Below, one piece after another: positions 25,587 to 33,992 of a stretch of DNA of 64,000 nucleotides. A program made the position numbers and the translations under genes. The stretch's first letter is position 1, and every line of letters starts with the position of its first letter. The notes beneath the pieces are model-generated. The model saw only the letters and a list, made by a program, of their open reading frames with translations, ran no database searches and was not told the origin of the DNA. The DNA comes from JAFECT01 sp035551675 (GTDB lineage Bacteria; Pseudomonadota; Alphaproteobacteria; Caulobacterales; Caulobacteraceae): NCBI GenBank assembly GCA_035551675.1, contig DASZMV010000037.1, positions 197,869 to 261,868 on the forward strand. The letters are read 5' to 3'.

Positions 25587-26848
25587 CGCGCCTCCAACAC
25601 CTCGATCGCCTTCGTGAGATCCGGATCGTCGGCGCGGCACACGTCGGCGGCGGTGCGCGGCACCAAGACGTCGGGCTGCACCGGCGTGTCCTTGAAGTCG
25701 GTCCCGTCAGGCGCCCAAACGCCCTGGGCCGGGTAGGTGAGGGTCCATCCGCCCGGAAGATCGATCCGATCGCTGCTGAGGAGATAGCCTGCGGTGGGTC
25801 GTCCCACCTCAGTCGCGTGCGCCAGTGTTTTCATGACGGCCGCGAAGCCTTCGCCGGCGCTGCCGGTCTCATTGCCCATCACCACCGCGACCTTGCCGCG
25901 GTACCGTTTGGCGCCAATGTCCTCGGTGGCGAACACCGCAGACCCGCGGCCTTCCCTCACCGCCCTGAACACCGCCGCGTCCGTATAGGCGCCGCGCGTG
26001 ACCGGGAGTTTGTCGATGTCCGACTTGGTCACGGGTCTTCCGAGCGCCTGGAGATAGGGGCGCGCGAGCAGCGCCACGACGGGCTGGGAACCGTCCTCGA
26101 AATAGCTCACGAGGCGCAGCGACGAGATGTCGCCTCCGCTGTTCTCGCGGATGTCGATGACGATGGCCTGCGTGTCCTTGAACTCCGCCATCGCCTCGTC
26201 GGCGAGTTCGGCGGCGCCGTCGTCGAAGCGGTCGATCCGGATGTAGCCATAACTGACGCCCGGCCTGACATCGATGCGTCGCCACCAGAAGCCCGGATGA
26301 GTCGGGGGCCACAGGGCGCCTTCGCGGCGGATGCGGAGCGAGCGGTCACGTCCGTCACAGCCGCGCACGCGCACATCGGCGACCGATCCGAGAGGCCCGC
26401 GCACAGCCGCGTCCGGCGTCAGGATGCGGTCGCCGACGCGCAGTCCTTTGCGTTGCGCATCCGTCATCGGCGGCACGTCGATCACGACATGATCCTTGCC
26501 GATCGTCTCGATCCTCGCGCCAAGCCCAGCGCCGCCGACGGCCCGGTCGCGTTCCGGCTGAGTCAGGAACAGATGCGAGACGTGGAGTTCGTCCAGCATG
26601 GCGTAGGCGAGACGGCTGAAGTCGCGATCGGTCTTCACCGTCGAAAGCTCGGCGCGATAACGCGCCCCGATCGCCTTCCAATCGTGACCATTGAAGGTCG
26701 GGTCGTAGAAGTTCTGGTCGACGTCACGCCACATCTCGTCGAACAGGGCGGGATAGCCGGCAAAGGCCGGGGCGGGTTCTGCAATGGCGACCCCGGAAAC
26801 GGCCAGAAGCGCAGCCGTGGCGACCGCTGCGCCTACGAACGTGTGCAT
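25583..26848 (-). CDS. S41 family (tail-specific/TRI-like) peptidase, secreted
   Basis: 421 aa with a Sec signal peptide (FVGAAVATAALLAVSGVAIA). The N-terminal helical domain (PALFDEMWRDVDQNFYDPTF) is typical of C-terminal-processing peptidases; a PDZ-like region lies around 140-190 (GLRVGDRILTPDAAV), followed by the protease core with DIRENSGGD and the serine in MGNETGSAGEGFAAVM. It probably degrades peptides in the periplasm. Tail to tail with pckG. Confidence 0.87.
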   Translation of the reverse strand: MHTFVGAAVATAALLAVSGVAIAEPAPAFAGYPALFDEMWRDVDQNFYDPTFNGHDWKAIGARYRAELSTVKTDRDFSRLAYAMLDELHVSHLFLTQPERDRAVGGAGLGARIETIGKDHVVIDVPPMTDAQRKGLRVGDRILTPDAAVRGPLGSVADVRVRGCDGRDRSLRIRREGALWPPTHPGFWWRRIDVRPGVSYGYIRIDRFDDGAAELADEAMAEFKDTQAIVIDIRENSGGDISSLRLVSYFEDGSQPVVALLARPYLQALGRPVTKSDIDKLPVTRGAYTDAAVFRAVREGRGSAVFATEDIGAKRYRGKVAVVMGNETGSAGEGFAAVMKTLAHATEVGRPTAGYLLSSDRIDLPGGWTLTYPAQGVWAPDGTDFKDTPVQPDVLVPRTAADVCRADDPDLTKAIEVLEAR

Positions 26849-27039
26849 GCGTCAGTCTCCTCGCGGCCCCCGCCGCGTGGTCAAGCTAGCCGGGATGCGC
26901 GGTGCAACCCAATGAATTGCGGGTAATCCAGATGAACGTCGCTTCGTCGCCTCCAGGCCTTAGGGAACGACGTTACGACCGAGCGGTTTTCTCCTCTCCC
27001 GAGGTCGGGTCTCGCCCGCCCGGAGGCGAGGAGAAACAC

Positions 27040-27408
27040 ATGATCAGGCAACTCGCGATCGCTGCTGTCTTTGGCGGCGCAACCGTGGCCGGAGCGGCTT
27101 TGGCTCAGCCGGCGGATGACGGCTGGCGGCCCAGCTGGAACCCCGACATTCCGCCGTCGCGCGCGACCGTCGACATCAGCGCCGACACCACCGGTTCGAT
27201 GCTGACCTCGACCAACAACCCCGACCTTTCGATGCCGGCCTTCGACGCCCAGAGCGGGCCTCGCGCAGCGGTGCTTGCGAACCACGGCTACTACGTCGAC
27301 CACGAGGTCGTCGTGGTGCATCACCGCCGCTACTACGATGAAGCCGGGCGGCCCTATTACTACGACGAAGATGGCCAGCCCCGCTATTTCGACGAGGACC
27401 CCGAGTAA
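27040..27408 (+). CDS. Small secreted protein with TTGSMxTSTNNP motif and Tyr-rich tail
   Basis: 122 aa, signal peptide MIRQLAIAAVFGGATVAGAALA. The mature part contains SADTTGSMLTSTNNPDLSM, which closely matches NTTGSMQTSTNNPATD in the protein encoded at 32143-32553, and ends in an imperfect Tyr/Asp repeat (RRYYDEAGRPYYYDEDGQPRYFDED). ATG 27040 is chosen over an upstream start for the signal peptide and a GAGGCGAGGAG ribosome site. Function unknown; export and a repetitive tail suggest an envelope or extracellular role. Confidence 0.7.
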   Translation: MIRQLAIAAVFGGATVAGAALAQPADDGWRPSWNPDIPPSRATVDISADTTGSMLTSTNNPDLSMPAFDAQSGPRAAVLANHGYYVDHEVVVVHHRRYYDEAGRPYYYDEDGQPRYFDEDPE

Positions 27409-27474
27409 GCCTTAGACTGTCGCGGCCTCGACCGATCGCTCCGTTCGGCGCGGTGCAGGAATTCCCTGCGAGGC

Positions 27475-27849
27475 CTAGCGCGCGGCCTTGTGCAGATAGG
27501 CGATAAGGTCGCGCCGCTCGGCTGGGTTTTGCGTGCGCAGGATCATCAGCGTCCCGGGAACCATGGTGCGCGGGTCGGTGAGCCAGCGGTCGAGGCGGGC
27601 GTCATCCCAGACGAAACTCTGCGCCTTCAGCGCGTCGCTGTAGCGAAAGCCCGGCGCCGCCGCGACGTTGCGTCCGAGCACGCCGTGCAGGTTCGGCCCC
27701 ACGCGGTTCGGTCCGCCCGCGTCGATGCTGTGGCACGCGGCGCAGCGCGAGAACAGCTGTTGGCCGTGCACCGGGTCGCCCGCCGGTGAGGCGGCGGCGG
27801 CGCCCGCGAAAACGAACGCGCCGACAGCGCCGATCGTCAAACGCTTCAT
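27475..27849 (-). CDS. Cytochrome c family protein (class I)
   Basis: 124 aa with signal peptide and one heme-binding CxxCH (FSRCAACHSIDAG); the distal methionine is probably in MVPGTLMIL. The layout GPNLHGVLGRN with a PGFRYSDAL segment is that of soluble cytochrome c2/c550. It would carry electrons in the periplasm. Its start overlaps the stop of the next cytochrome gene (ATGA) in a three-gene unit with a sulfite oxidase-like enzyme, so it is the likely electron acceptor on the way to the terminal oxidase. Confidence 0.9.
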   Translation of the reverse strand: MKRLTIGAVGAFVFAGAAAASPAGDPVHGQQLFSRCAACHSIDAGGPNRVGPNLHGVLGRNVAAAPGFRYSDALKAQSFVWDDARLDRWLTDPRTMVPGTLMILRTQNPAERRDLIAYLHKAAR

Positions 27850-28178
27850 GCGGAGGGTTTCCGATAGGCGGCGTTCAGGTACTCGACGATCTTCTTCTGA
27901 TCGTCAGCGGGGATGTCGGCGCCGTAGGCCTTGGTCATCTTGGTGACTTCGCCCTGCCAGAAGCCGCCGCCGACGCCGGGCGGTTGTGTCAGGATGTAGT
28001 CCACCGAATGACAGGCGCCGCAATAGTTGTTGGCGGTTTCGAGATTGGGTCCGGGTTTCAACACCGCGGTTTCCGGCGGCGGATCGTAAGCGACCGGTGC
28101 GGCGCGCACGCCCGCGCTCGACGAGAGCATGGCGGCCGCAGCGACGGCGAACAGAGCGGAAAGGGCGATGGCGCGCAT
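27846..28178 (-). CDS. Cytochrome c subunit of sulfite dehydrogenase (SorB-like)
   Basis: 110 aa, signal peptide MRAIALSALFAVAAAAMLSS, one CxxCH (NNYCGACHSVDYILTQPP). SorB-type cytochromes are the heme partner of the molybdenum subunit SorA. The SVDYI...QPPGVGGGFWQGEV region is what I expect in that group. I used the ATG at 28178 for the signal peptide; the longer open frame upstream overlaps SorA. It starts 11 bases after the SorA stop. Confidence 0.82.
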   Translation of the reverse strand: MRAIALSALFAVAAAAMLSSSAGVRAAPVAYDPPPETAVLKPGPNLETANNYCGACHSVDYILTQPPGVGGGFWQGEVTKMTKAYGADIPADDQKKIVEYLNAAYRKPSA

Positions 28179-28189
28179 GACAGTCTCCC

Positions 28190-29404
28190 TCAAGCCGCCG
28201 TCACGTGGACGGTTTCGACGACGTTGCGCATATAGCCGCTGGGATTCCACGTCGGCTCCATCGGCTGACCCTTGCCGGTGTTGCTGACCGCGCGAACCTT
28301 CAGGGCGTGGGCGCCATGCGACAGGGTCACATCGGCCGTCCATGGGCGGAAAGCGAATTTGCCGAGGTCGGGGCCGAGTTTCGCGGCCTTCCAGCTCTTG
28401 CCGCCGTCGGTGGAGATCTCGACCGAGCGGATGCCGCTGCCCCCGTCGAAGGCCATGCCCCGCAGGTGGGTACGTTTGTGAGCCTTCACCTTGGCGCCGT
28501 CGGCGATGTTGGTGATGAAGGACCGCGTGTTCAGCCGGTTGATCGGGATTGTGCTTGTCGGCGCGGTCCCCGGCGCGATGCAGGCGCAGTCGTTGTCGGG
28601 AATGCGATAGGCCGTCTTCATCCAGAAATTATCCAGCGGATGATCGAGCACCGTGATCTGGTTCACGTGCTTGACCCAATAGGTCCCGTACCATCCGGGC
28701 ACGATCAGCCGCACCGGAAAGCCGTTCAGCAGCGGCAGGTCCTTGCCGTTCATCTCGAAGGCCAGCATGACTTCGCCGTCCATGACGTGCGAAACATCCA
28801 GCGCCTTGGCAAAATCAGGCGTCCCTTGCATCACCGGCCCGTCGGCGCCGTCGAACTGGACCTGTTTCGCGCTCGCCTTCACACCGGCCTTTTCGAGCAC
28901 CGCCTTCAGCGGCACGCCCTTCCAGCGCGCGTTGCCCATCATGCCGTTGCCGGCCTGGCCGCCGCCGACGCGCGGTTCGAAGAAGCCGCGACTGTTGCCC
29001 GAGCACTGCAGCACCGCGACGTACTCGATGGGCTTGAACTGGGTCCTAAGCGCGTTCAGGGCGATGGAGACCGGACGCTCGACCTCGCCCGCGACGTCTA
29101 CATGCCAGGTGTCGGGATCGGCGGGCGGCGGCGTATCGGCCAGGTGATAGCGCACGAAGAAGGCGTCGTTGGGCGTCAGGGTCGCCTCATCGAACACCTT
29201 GAACGGCGTCTCGAGTTGCGGCGGACGCGCGGTGAGCTGCAGCATCGGACGCTTCTGCGGATAGCGGACGATCGGACGCTCGCCGTTGGCGAAGGGCAGG
29301 GTGGCGACAGGATCGGCCGCAAGGGCCTCCGCGGCCGCCAGGCTGCCGGCGGCGCCCAGCGCCGCCCCGGTTCCGGCTCGCAAAAGTTCACGACGATCGA
29401 GCAT
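28190..29404 (-). CDS. sorA: Sulfite dehydrogenase, molybdopterin subunit (SorA-like)
   Basis: 404 aa molybdenum oxidoreductase of the sulfite oxidase family. The molybdenum-ligating cysteine is in VAVLQCSGNSRGFF; the molybdopterin-binding part continues LPLLNGFPVRLIVPGWYGTYWVKHV, and a C-terminal dimerisation (Ig-like) domain holds GGSGIRSVEISTDGGKSW. A twin-arginine leader begins MLDRRELLRAGTGAALG. With the following cytochrome genes it would oxidise sulfite to sulfate in the periplasm. Selectivity for sulfite over other oxyanions is inferred from family and neighbours. Confidence 0.85.
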   Translation of the reverse strand: MLDRRELLRAGTGAALGAAGSLAAAEALAADPVATLPFANGERPIVRYPQKRPMLQLTARPPQLETPFKVFDEATLTPNDAFFVRYHLADTPPPADPDTWHVDVAGEVERPVSIALNALRTQFKPIEYVAVLQCSGNSRGFFEPRVGGGQAGNGMMGNARWKGVPLKAVLEKAGVKASAKQVQFDGADGPVMQGTPDFAKALDVSHVMDGEVMLAFEMNGKDLPLLNGFPVRLIVPGWYGTYWVKHVNQITVLDHPLDNFWMKTAYRIPDNDCACIAPGTAPTSTIPINRLNTRSFITNIADGAKVKAHKRTHLRGMAFDGGSGIRSVEISTDGGKSWKAAKLGPDLGKFAFRPWTADVTLSHGAHALKVRAVSNTGKGQPMEPTWNPSGYMRNVVETVHVTAA

Positions 29405-29578
29405 GCGATTCTCCCGTGATGGCCCAGGCAAAATGGATAGCGCCAAACGGGGCGCCTTGCCAGGACGGGGTTCGCGGTGCATTCGCCCTTCACAACGATA
29501 CGCCCGTCGCCGCGCCCTAGGCCCCGGTGACGGACAGGGGTCGAAACGGCTAGACCAGGACCGAACCGGAGAACGACC

Positions 29579-30547
29579 TTGCTCCACGCCTATCCCGCCG
29601 CGCCCAAGTCCCCCGTCCGGCCCCGCGCCCAGCCACACGAGACCAGCATCTGGCTCGACCTCGAAAGTCCCAGCGACGACGAGATCGCGACGGTTGAGGG
29701 GCTGCTGGGGATCCGGCTGCCGACGCTGAAGGACCTGAGCGAGATCGAGTTCTCCAGCCGCCTGCGGCGCGACGGCGACGTGCTCTACCTGTCGGCGCCC
29801 TTCGTCAGCGGGGCGGACACGCCGGACTATGAGCCGAGCCCGGTGGGTTTCGTGATCACGCCTGAGCGGCTGGTGACGATTCGCTATTCTCGCTTCGTCG
29901 CCTTCGACGCGGCGGTGGCGAACCTTACCGCCGAGGATCGTTCGACGACCATGGGGGTGTTCACCGCCCTGCTCGAAGCGGTGGTCGACCGCCTGGCCGA
30001 TCTGTTGGAAAAGGTGTCTGCGGAACTCGACACCGTCTCGCGCCGCGCCTTTCGCGAAGACGAAGTGCAGAAGCGCCGCTCCGCGCGCTCGACGCAGATT
30101 CAGCGCCAGGCCCTGTCGCGCGTCGGCGGTCTCGGCGACCGGCTGTCGCAGATCCGCGACGCCTTGCTGGGCGTCGAACGCATGGTCGCCTACGTCAGCG
30201 AAATCCGCCGCGGCCGTCATGACGAGGAGGTGATGCTTCGCCTCAACGCCATCCACGCCGACCTGACCTCGTTGAGCGACTACGAGAACCGGCTGTCGGA
30301 CAAGATTCAGTTCCTGCTCGACGCGATCCTGGGCTTTATCAGCGTCCAGCAGAACGACATCTTCAAGGTGCTGACCATTGCGTCGGTTGTCGGCATCCCG
30401 CCAACCTTTCTGGCTTCGATGTACGGGATGAACTTTGTGAGCATGCCCGAGTACCACTGGAAGTTCGGCTACGCCTACGGTTTGGCGATGATCGGCATCT
30501 CGACCATCATTCCGCTCGCCTGGTTCAAGTGGCGCGGTTGGCTGTGA
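29579..30547 (+). CDS. corA: CorA family magnesium/divalent cation transporter
   Basis: 322 aa; long cytoplasmic N-terminal part rich in helices and two C-terminal membrane helices. The first ends in the selectivity motif YGMNFVSMPE; the second is AYGLAMIGISTIIPLAWF. The C-terminal positive charges (KWRGW) are usual. It moves Mg2+ (or Co2+/Ni2+) into the cell as a pentamer. The start at 29579 is a TTG behind GGAG; it gives a length normal for the family. Confidence 0.9.
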   Translation: MLHAYPAAPKSPVRPRAQPHETSIWLDLESPSDDEIATVEGLLGIRLPTLKDLSEIEFSSRLRRDGDVLYLSAPFVSGADTPDYEPSPVGFVITPERLVTIRYSRFVAFDAAVANLTAEDRSTTMGVFTALLEAVVDRLADLLEKVSAELDTVSRRAFREDEVQKRRSARSTQIQRQALSRVGGLGDRLSQIRDALLGVERMVAYVSEIRRGRHDEEVMLRLNAIHADLTSLSDYENRLSDKIQFLLDAILGFISVQQNDIFKVLTIASVVGIPPTFLASMYGMNFVSMPEYHWKFGYAYGLAMIGISTIIPLAWFKWRGWL

Positions 30548-30691
30548 ACTAGAGCGCGCCCTCCCGACACGTTTCTGCGGCAGAGCCTTGCACGGTCACG
30601 CTTTTTGACCGCGCGATATGTCGCCCACGGTCGGAACTTCGTCCGTCGCCGGGCCGTTGGCGCGGTCGTGAGGACCACAGGAGTAGGCACC

Positions 30692-31192
30692 ATGTTGACC
30701 AAGATCGCACTCGCCGGCGCAGCTACAGCGTTGGCGCTCGCCGGCGTCGCCATTGCGCAAAGCGGCGGCGGATCGAGTTCGTCGTCCGGCGGGACGGGGG
30801 GCGCCGGCACGACCGGCGCGACCGGCACGACCGGAACGACCACCAATGCAAACGGAACGACCACCAACGCGAACGGAACGACCAGCAGCCCGGCGACCGA
30901 CGACCAGGCGAACCAAGCCAGCACCGGAACCAACGGCAACGGCGAGAACGGTATGGCGCAGCCCAGCACGACCAACGGCGGCGCTGTGAACGATCGGAAT
31001 TCGAACTCTTACGGCGCAACGGGCACGACGTCGCCCGTCAACGGCGGTACGAGCGGCTATTACAGCGGCAACGGGTCCAATCAGACGACCTCGACCAGCG
31101 GCGGAACGAGCAGCTACTACACCGCAAACGGCGCCGATCAGACGACCTCGGCCGGCGGCGGAACCACCACCGCGACCGGCGAACGCGGCTGA
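30692..31192 (+). CDS. Secreted Ser/Thr/Gly/Asn-rich low-complexity protein
   Basis: 166 aa. Signal peptide MLTKIALAGAATALALAG, then nearly uninterrupted low-complexity sequence: TTGTTTNANGTTTNANGTT tandem units, later three related blocks of the form SGYYSGNGSNQTTS / SSYYTANGADQTTS, and the end TATGERG. The leader and end match the protein at 32143 (MLTKIAIAGAASALLLGG; STGERG). ATG 30692 has GGAG upstream. No enzyme motif; an envelope, adhesive or matrix role is a guess. Confidence 0.7.
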   Translation: MLTKIALAGAATALALAGVAIAQSGGGSSSSSGGTGGAGTTGATGTTGTTTNANGTTTNANGTTSSPATDDQANQASTGTNGNGENGMAQPSTTNGGAVNDRNSNSYGATGTTSPVNGGTSGYYSGNGSNQTTSTSGGTSSYYTANGADQTTSAGGGTTTATGERG

Positions 31193-31212
31193 GCTATCGA
31201 AAACTTCCAAAA

Positions 31213-31244
31213 AAGACGCCGGCCGCACGCGCGGCCGGCGTCTT
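31213..31244 (-). terminator. Strong hairpin terminator between convergent genes
   Basis: Perfect 14-bp stem AAGACGCCGGCCGC (31213-31226) with GCGGCCGGCGTCTT (31231-31244), loop ACGC. Read on the minus strand it is followed by a T run (the As at 31209-31214), so it is a proper terminator for the DJ-1 gene and may stop plus-strand transcription as well. Confidence 0.85.
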
Positions 31245-31292
31245 CGCATCTGTACGGCGCGCTCTATTGGCGCGGAATCTAGCGCCCGCGGG

Positions 31293-31898
31293 CTAGGGCG
31301 CGGCCGCGCCCGCTTCGTCGGCGGTGCGGTCCGTGCGGCCCCCGGCGCGCTCCTGCGGCCCGTTGGCGATGGCGTCGATCACCTTTTCGCAAAAGGCCGG
31401 CAGGTCGCTCGGCTGGCGGCTGGTGATCAGATTGCCGTCGACCACGACCTCTTCGTCGACGACATTGGCGCCGGCGTTCTTCAGGTCCTGGCGGATGGTC
31501 TTGTAGCTGGTCAGCTTGCGCCCGCCGGCGATCCCCGCGTCGATCAGGATCCACGGCGCGTGACAGATCACGCCCATCGGTTTGCGCGCATCGGCGAAGG
31601 CCCGCACGAAATCCAGCGCCTTCTGTTCGATGCGCAAGCGATCCGGGTTGTTGGCGCCGCCCGGCAGAACCAAGGCGTCGTAGTCGTCGGGATCGGCTTG
31701 GTCGAGACTCAGGTCCACCGTCGCCTTCTTGTCCGGCGTCAGATGGTCGAAGCCCTGAATCTCACCGGTCTTCAGCGAGATCAGATCCACCTCGGCGCCC
31801 GCATCGCGCAGGGCGTCGCGCGGGGTGAACAGTTCGGCCTGTTCAAAGCCGTCGGTGGCGAGAATGGCGACGCGTTTTCCGTCGAGGCGAGCAGTCAT
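31293..31898 (-). CDS. DJ-1/PfpI family protein (type 1 glutamine amidotransferase-like)
   Basis: 201 aa. The family residues are seen: glutamate in GFEQAELFTP, nucleophile cysteine in PMGVICHAPWILID, with the following His as in PfpI/YhbO/GSP18 proteins; LVLPGGANNPDRLR forms the glycine-rich loop. Members act as stress-response deglycases, glyoxalases or peptidases. The tail after residue 185 (GGRTDRTADEAGAAAP) is disordered and not conserved. Single gene with its own terminator. Confidence 0.87.
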   Translation of the reverse strand: MTARLDGKRVAILATDGFEQAELFTPRDALRDAGAEVDLISLKTGEIQGFDHLTPDKKATVDLSLDQADPDDYDALVLPGGANNPDRLRIEQKALDFVRAFADARKPMGVICHAPWILIDAGIAGGRKLTSYKTIRQDLKNAGANVVDEEVVVDGNLITSRQPSDLPAFCEKVIDAIANGPQERAGGRTDRTADEAGAAAP

Positions 31899-32142
31899 GC
31901 GGTAATCTCCGGGGGGTGTGGATTGCTGTCGCTACAACTGCCGCTCCGCGCCGCTGTTCCTCGCCTTGTCCTGCCCTTCGCGAGCGTCGCCATTGCACAC
32001 GTCGCGGACAGAAATTCACGCACGCGTGCGAACCCCTCGGCAAAGCTCTAAAAACCCGCGGACATTTGCGCGGCAAAGCCGGAACCGCCGCGACGGGCAA
32101 GCGTTGCGGGGTTCTCAGGTCGGGATCGAGGAGATCCATCCA

Positions 32143-32553
32143 ATGCTTACCAAGATCGCCATCGCCGGCGCCGCCTCGGCCCTCCTGCTCGGCGGCATCG
32201 CGGTCGCGCAGGTCGCCCAATCCACGCAACCGGGGCCGACCACGCCGACCACCGACACCAGCGCCAACACCACCGGGTCGATGCAGACCTCGACCAACAA
32301 TCCGGCCACCGACAACACCGGCAACGACGCGATCAGCGCGCCGGGCCAAACGACGCCGTCGACCGTCAACGACGTCTCGGTGACGCCTGAACCCACCATC
32401 ACCACCGTCAACCGTCACACCGGCTACGCCGGCGGCTATACCGGCGGCGTGGGCTCGTCCAGCGGCAGCACCACCGGCTACTACACCTCCAGCAGCTCGA
32501 CCGGCGGTTCGTCGATGGCGACCGAAAGCACCTCGACCGGGGAACGCGGCTGA
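32143..32553 (+). CDS. Secreted Ser/Thr-rich low-complexity protein
   Basis: 136 aa. Signal peptide MLTKIAIAGAASALLLGGIAVA, then Thr/Pro/Asn-rich sequence with NTTGSMQTSTNNPATDNTG, then Gly/Ser/Tyr repeats (GGYTGGVGSSSGSTTGYY) and the end STSTGERG. It is clearly related to the protein at 30692 (leader and end) and shares the TTGSMxTSTNNP motif with that at 27040. The stop overlaps the possible beginning of the L,D-transpeptidase gene, suggesting an envelope context. Confidence 0.7.
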   Translation: MLTKIAIAGAASALLLGGIAVAQVAQSTQPGPTTPTTDTSANTTGSMQTSTNNPATDNTGNDAISAPGQTTPSTVNDVSVTPEPTITTVNRHTGYAGGYTGGVGSSSGSTTGYYTSSSSTGGSSMATESTSTGERG

Positions 32554-32687
32554 GCACGCCCGAACGCACGCAGCCGCCATCGTCCTGGGACGCTTCCTGG
32601 ATCGAGACGCTGCGTCATCCAAGCAAGAAGACCGTCGCGGGCGCCGCGGCGGTCATCTGCTGGCTTGCGGCGTTCGTCTTCGCGGGC

Positions 32688-33992
32688 ATGGTCATCGGCC
32701 AGGTCGTGCGCGACCATGATTTCGCCCTGTCGCCGGGCCAGCGGGCGATGGTCTCCGCCACCAAACTCGATCCCGCCGCGGCCCAGTTTTACGCGGCGCG
32801 CCACTGGCGCCCGTTGTGGTTTAACGGCGCGCGCCCGCGACCGGAGACGACGCAATTGATCGCCCAACTGCGCGCCGCCGCGACCGACGGTCTCGATCCC
32901 AAGGCCTATCAAGCCGGCCGTCTCGCCACCCTGATCGCCACCGCGCCACCGAAGGACGTCAAGGCGCGCGCGCGCGTGGATGTGGCGCTGTCAGTGGCGC
33001 TGGCGCACTACGTCGGCGATCTGCGCCGGCCGCCGCCCGGCGGCGGCATGTACTACGCCGATCCCGCCCTGCCGCCGCCGCCCGTCAAGGAAGCCGCGGT
33101 TTTGACGCAAGCGGCGAGTGCGCCCTCGCTCGGCGCGTGGCTCGCGTCGGTGCGCAACGTCAATCCGATCTACGACCAGCTGCGCGATGCGCGCGCCGCC
33201 TATCGGGCGGCCCATCCCGGCGCGCCGGACGCGCATGAAATCCTGCTCGCGCTCAACATGGAGCGCGCCCGCGCCTTGCCGGCGAATTTGGGCGACCGCT
33301 ACATCCTGGTGAACGCGCCGTCCGCGCGGCTCTGGGCCTACGATCACGGCCGGGCGCAGGAGACCATGGAGGTCGTCGCCGGCAAGACCACCGACCAGAC
33401 GCCGCTGATGGTGGCGCAGATTCGCTGGGCAGTGCTCAATCCCTATTGGAACGTTCCCCCGGATCTCGCGCAAAACCGCTTCGCGCCCAAGGTGCTGCAG
33501 GTCGGTCCGGGCTTTCTCACCGCCGAGCACTATCAGGTGATGAGCGACTTCACCCAGAACGCCACGCCGGTCGATCCGGCGACGGTGGACTGGGTTTCGG
33601 TGGAGACCGGCCAGACCAAGCTGCGCATGCGTCAGCTTCCGGGGCCCGATAACACCATGGGGGCGATCAAGTTCATGTTGCCGAACCCGCTCGGCGTCTA
33701 TCTCCACGACACCGCCGAACGCAAACTGTTCGCCAAGCAGAACCGCTTCTTCAGCGCCGGCTGCGTGCGTCTCGAACAGCCGGGCCAGCTCGCGCGCTGG
33801 CTGTTCGGCCGGCCGCTGGCGGCGCCCAGGAATGGGCCGCCGGAACAGCGTGTGGATCTCGCGCGGCCGGTGCCGGTCTATCTCGTTTATTTCACCGCCC
33901 TGCCGACGCCGACCGGCATGCAGTATCCCGCCGACGTCTACGGCCGCGATGCCCCGATGCTGCGCGCCCTGCGCGCGGTCCACCGCCTCTAG
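32688..33992 (+). CDS. L,D-transpeptidase (YcbB-like), membrane anchored
   Basis: Peptidoglycan cross-linking enzyme. The catalytic domain (about residues 205-380) shows the motif YLHDTAERKLF and the nucleophile cysteine in RFFSAGCVRLEQ; an N-terminal helical domain (KLDPAAAQFYAARHWRPLW) precedes it as in YcbB/LdtD. The nearest ATG (32688) falls inside a hydrophobic segment. The frame stays open upstream through ERTQPPSSWDASWIETLRHP and a transmembrane helix to a CTG at 32550 that overlaps the previous stop, so the true protein is probably about 46 residues longer. Convergent overlap of four bases with the next gene. Confidence 0.85.
   Translation: MVIGQVVRDHDFALSPGQRAMVSATKLDPAAAQFYAARHWRPLWFNGARPRPETTQLIAQLRAAATDGLDPKAYQAGRLATLIATAPPKDVKARARVDVALSVALAHYVGDLRRPPPGGGMYYADPALPPPPVKEAAVLTQAASAPSLGAWLASVRNVNPIYDQLRDARAAYRAAHPGAPDAHEILLALNMERARALPANLGDRYILVNAPSARLWAYDHGRAQETMEVVAGKTTDQTPLMVAQIRWAVLNPYWNVPPDLAQNRFAPKVLQVGPGFLTAEHYQVMSDFTQNATPVDPATVDWVSVETGQTKLRMRQLPGPDNTMGAIKFMLPNPLGVYLHDTAERKLFAKQNRFFSAGCVRLEQPGQLARWLFGRPLAAPRNGPPEQRVDLARPVPVYLVYFTALPTPTGMQYPADVYGRDAPMLRALRAVHRL

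Noticed and set aside
23526..25640. Long minus-strand frame opposite pckG
   Set aside because: pckG has complete family signatures, so the antisense frame is a shadow.
30692..31192. Repeats in the Ser/Thr-rich gene as a CRISPR-like or minisatellite array
   Set aside because: The repeats are short, codon-phased and inside a frame with a signal peptide; there are no uniform spacers.
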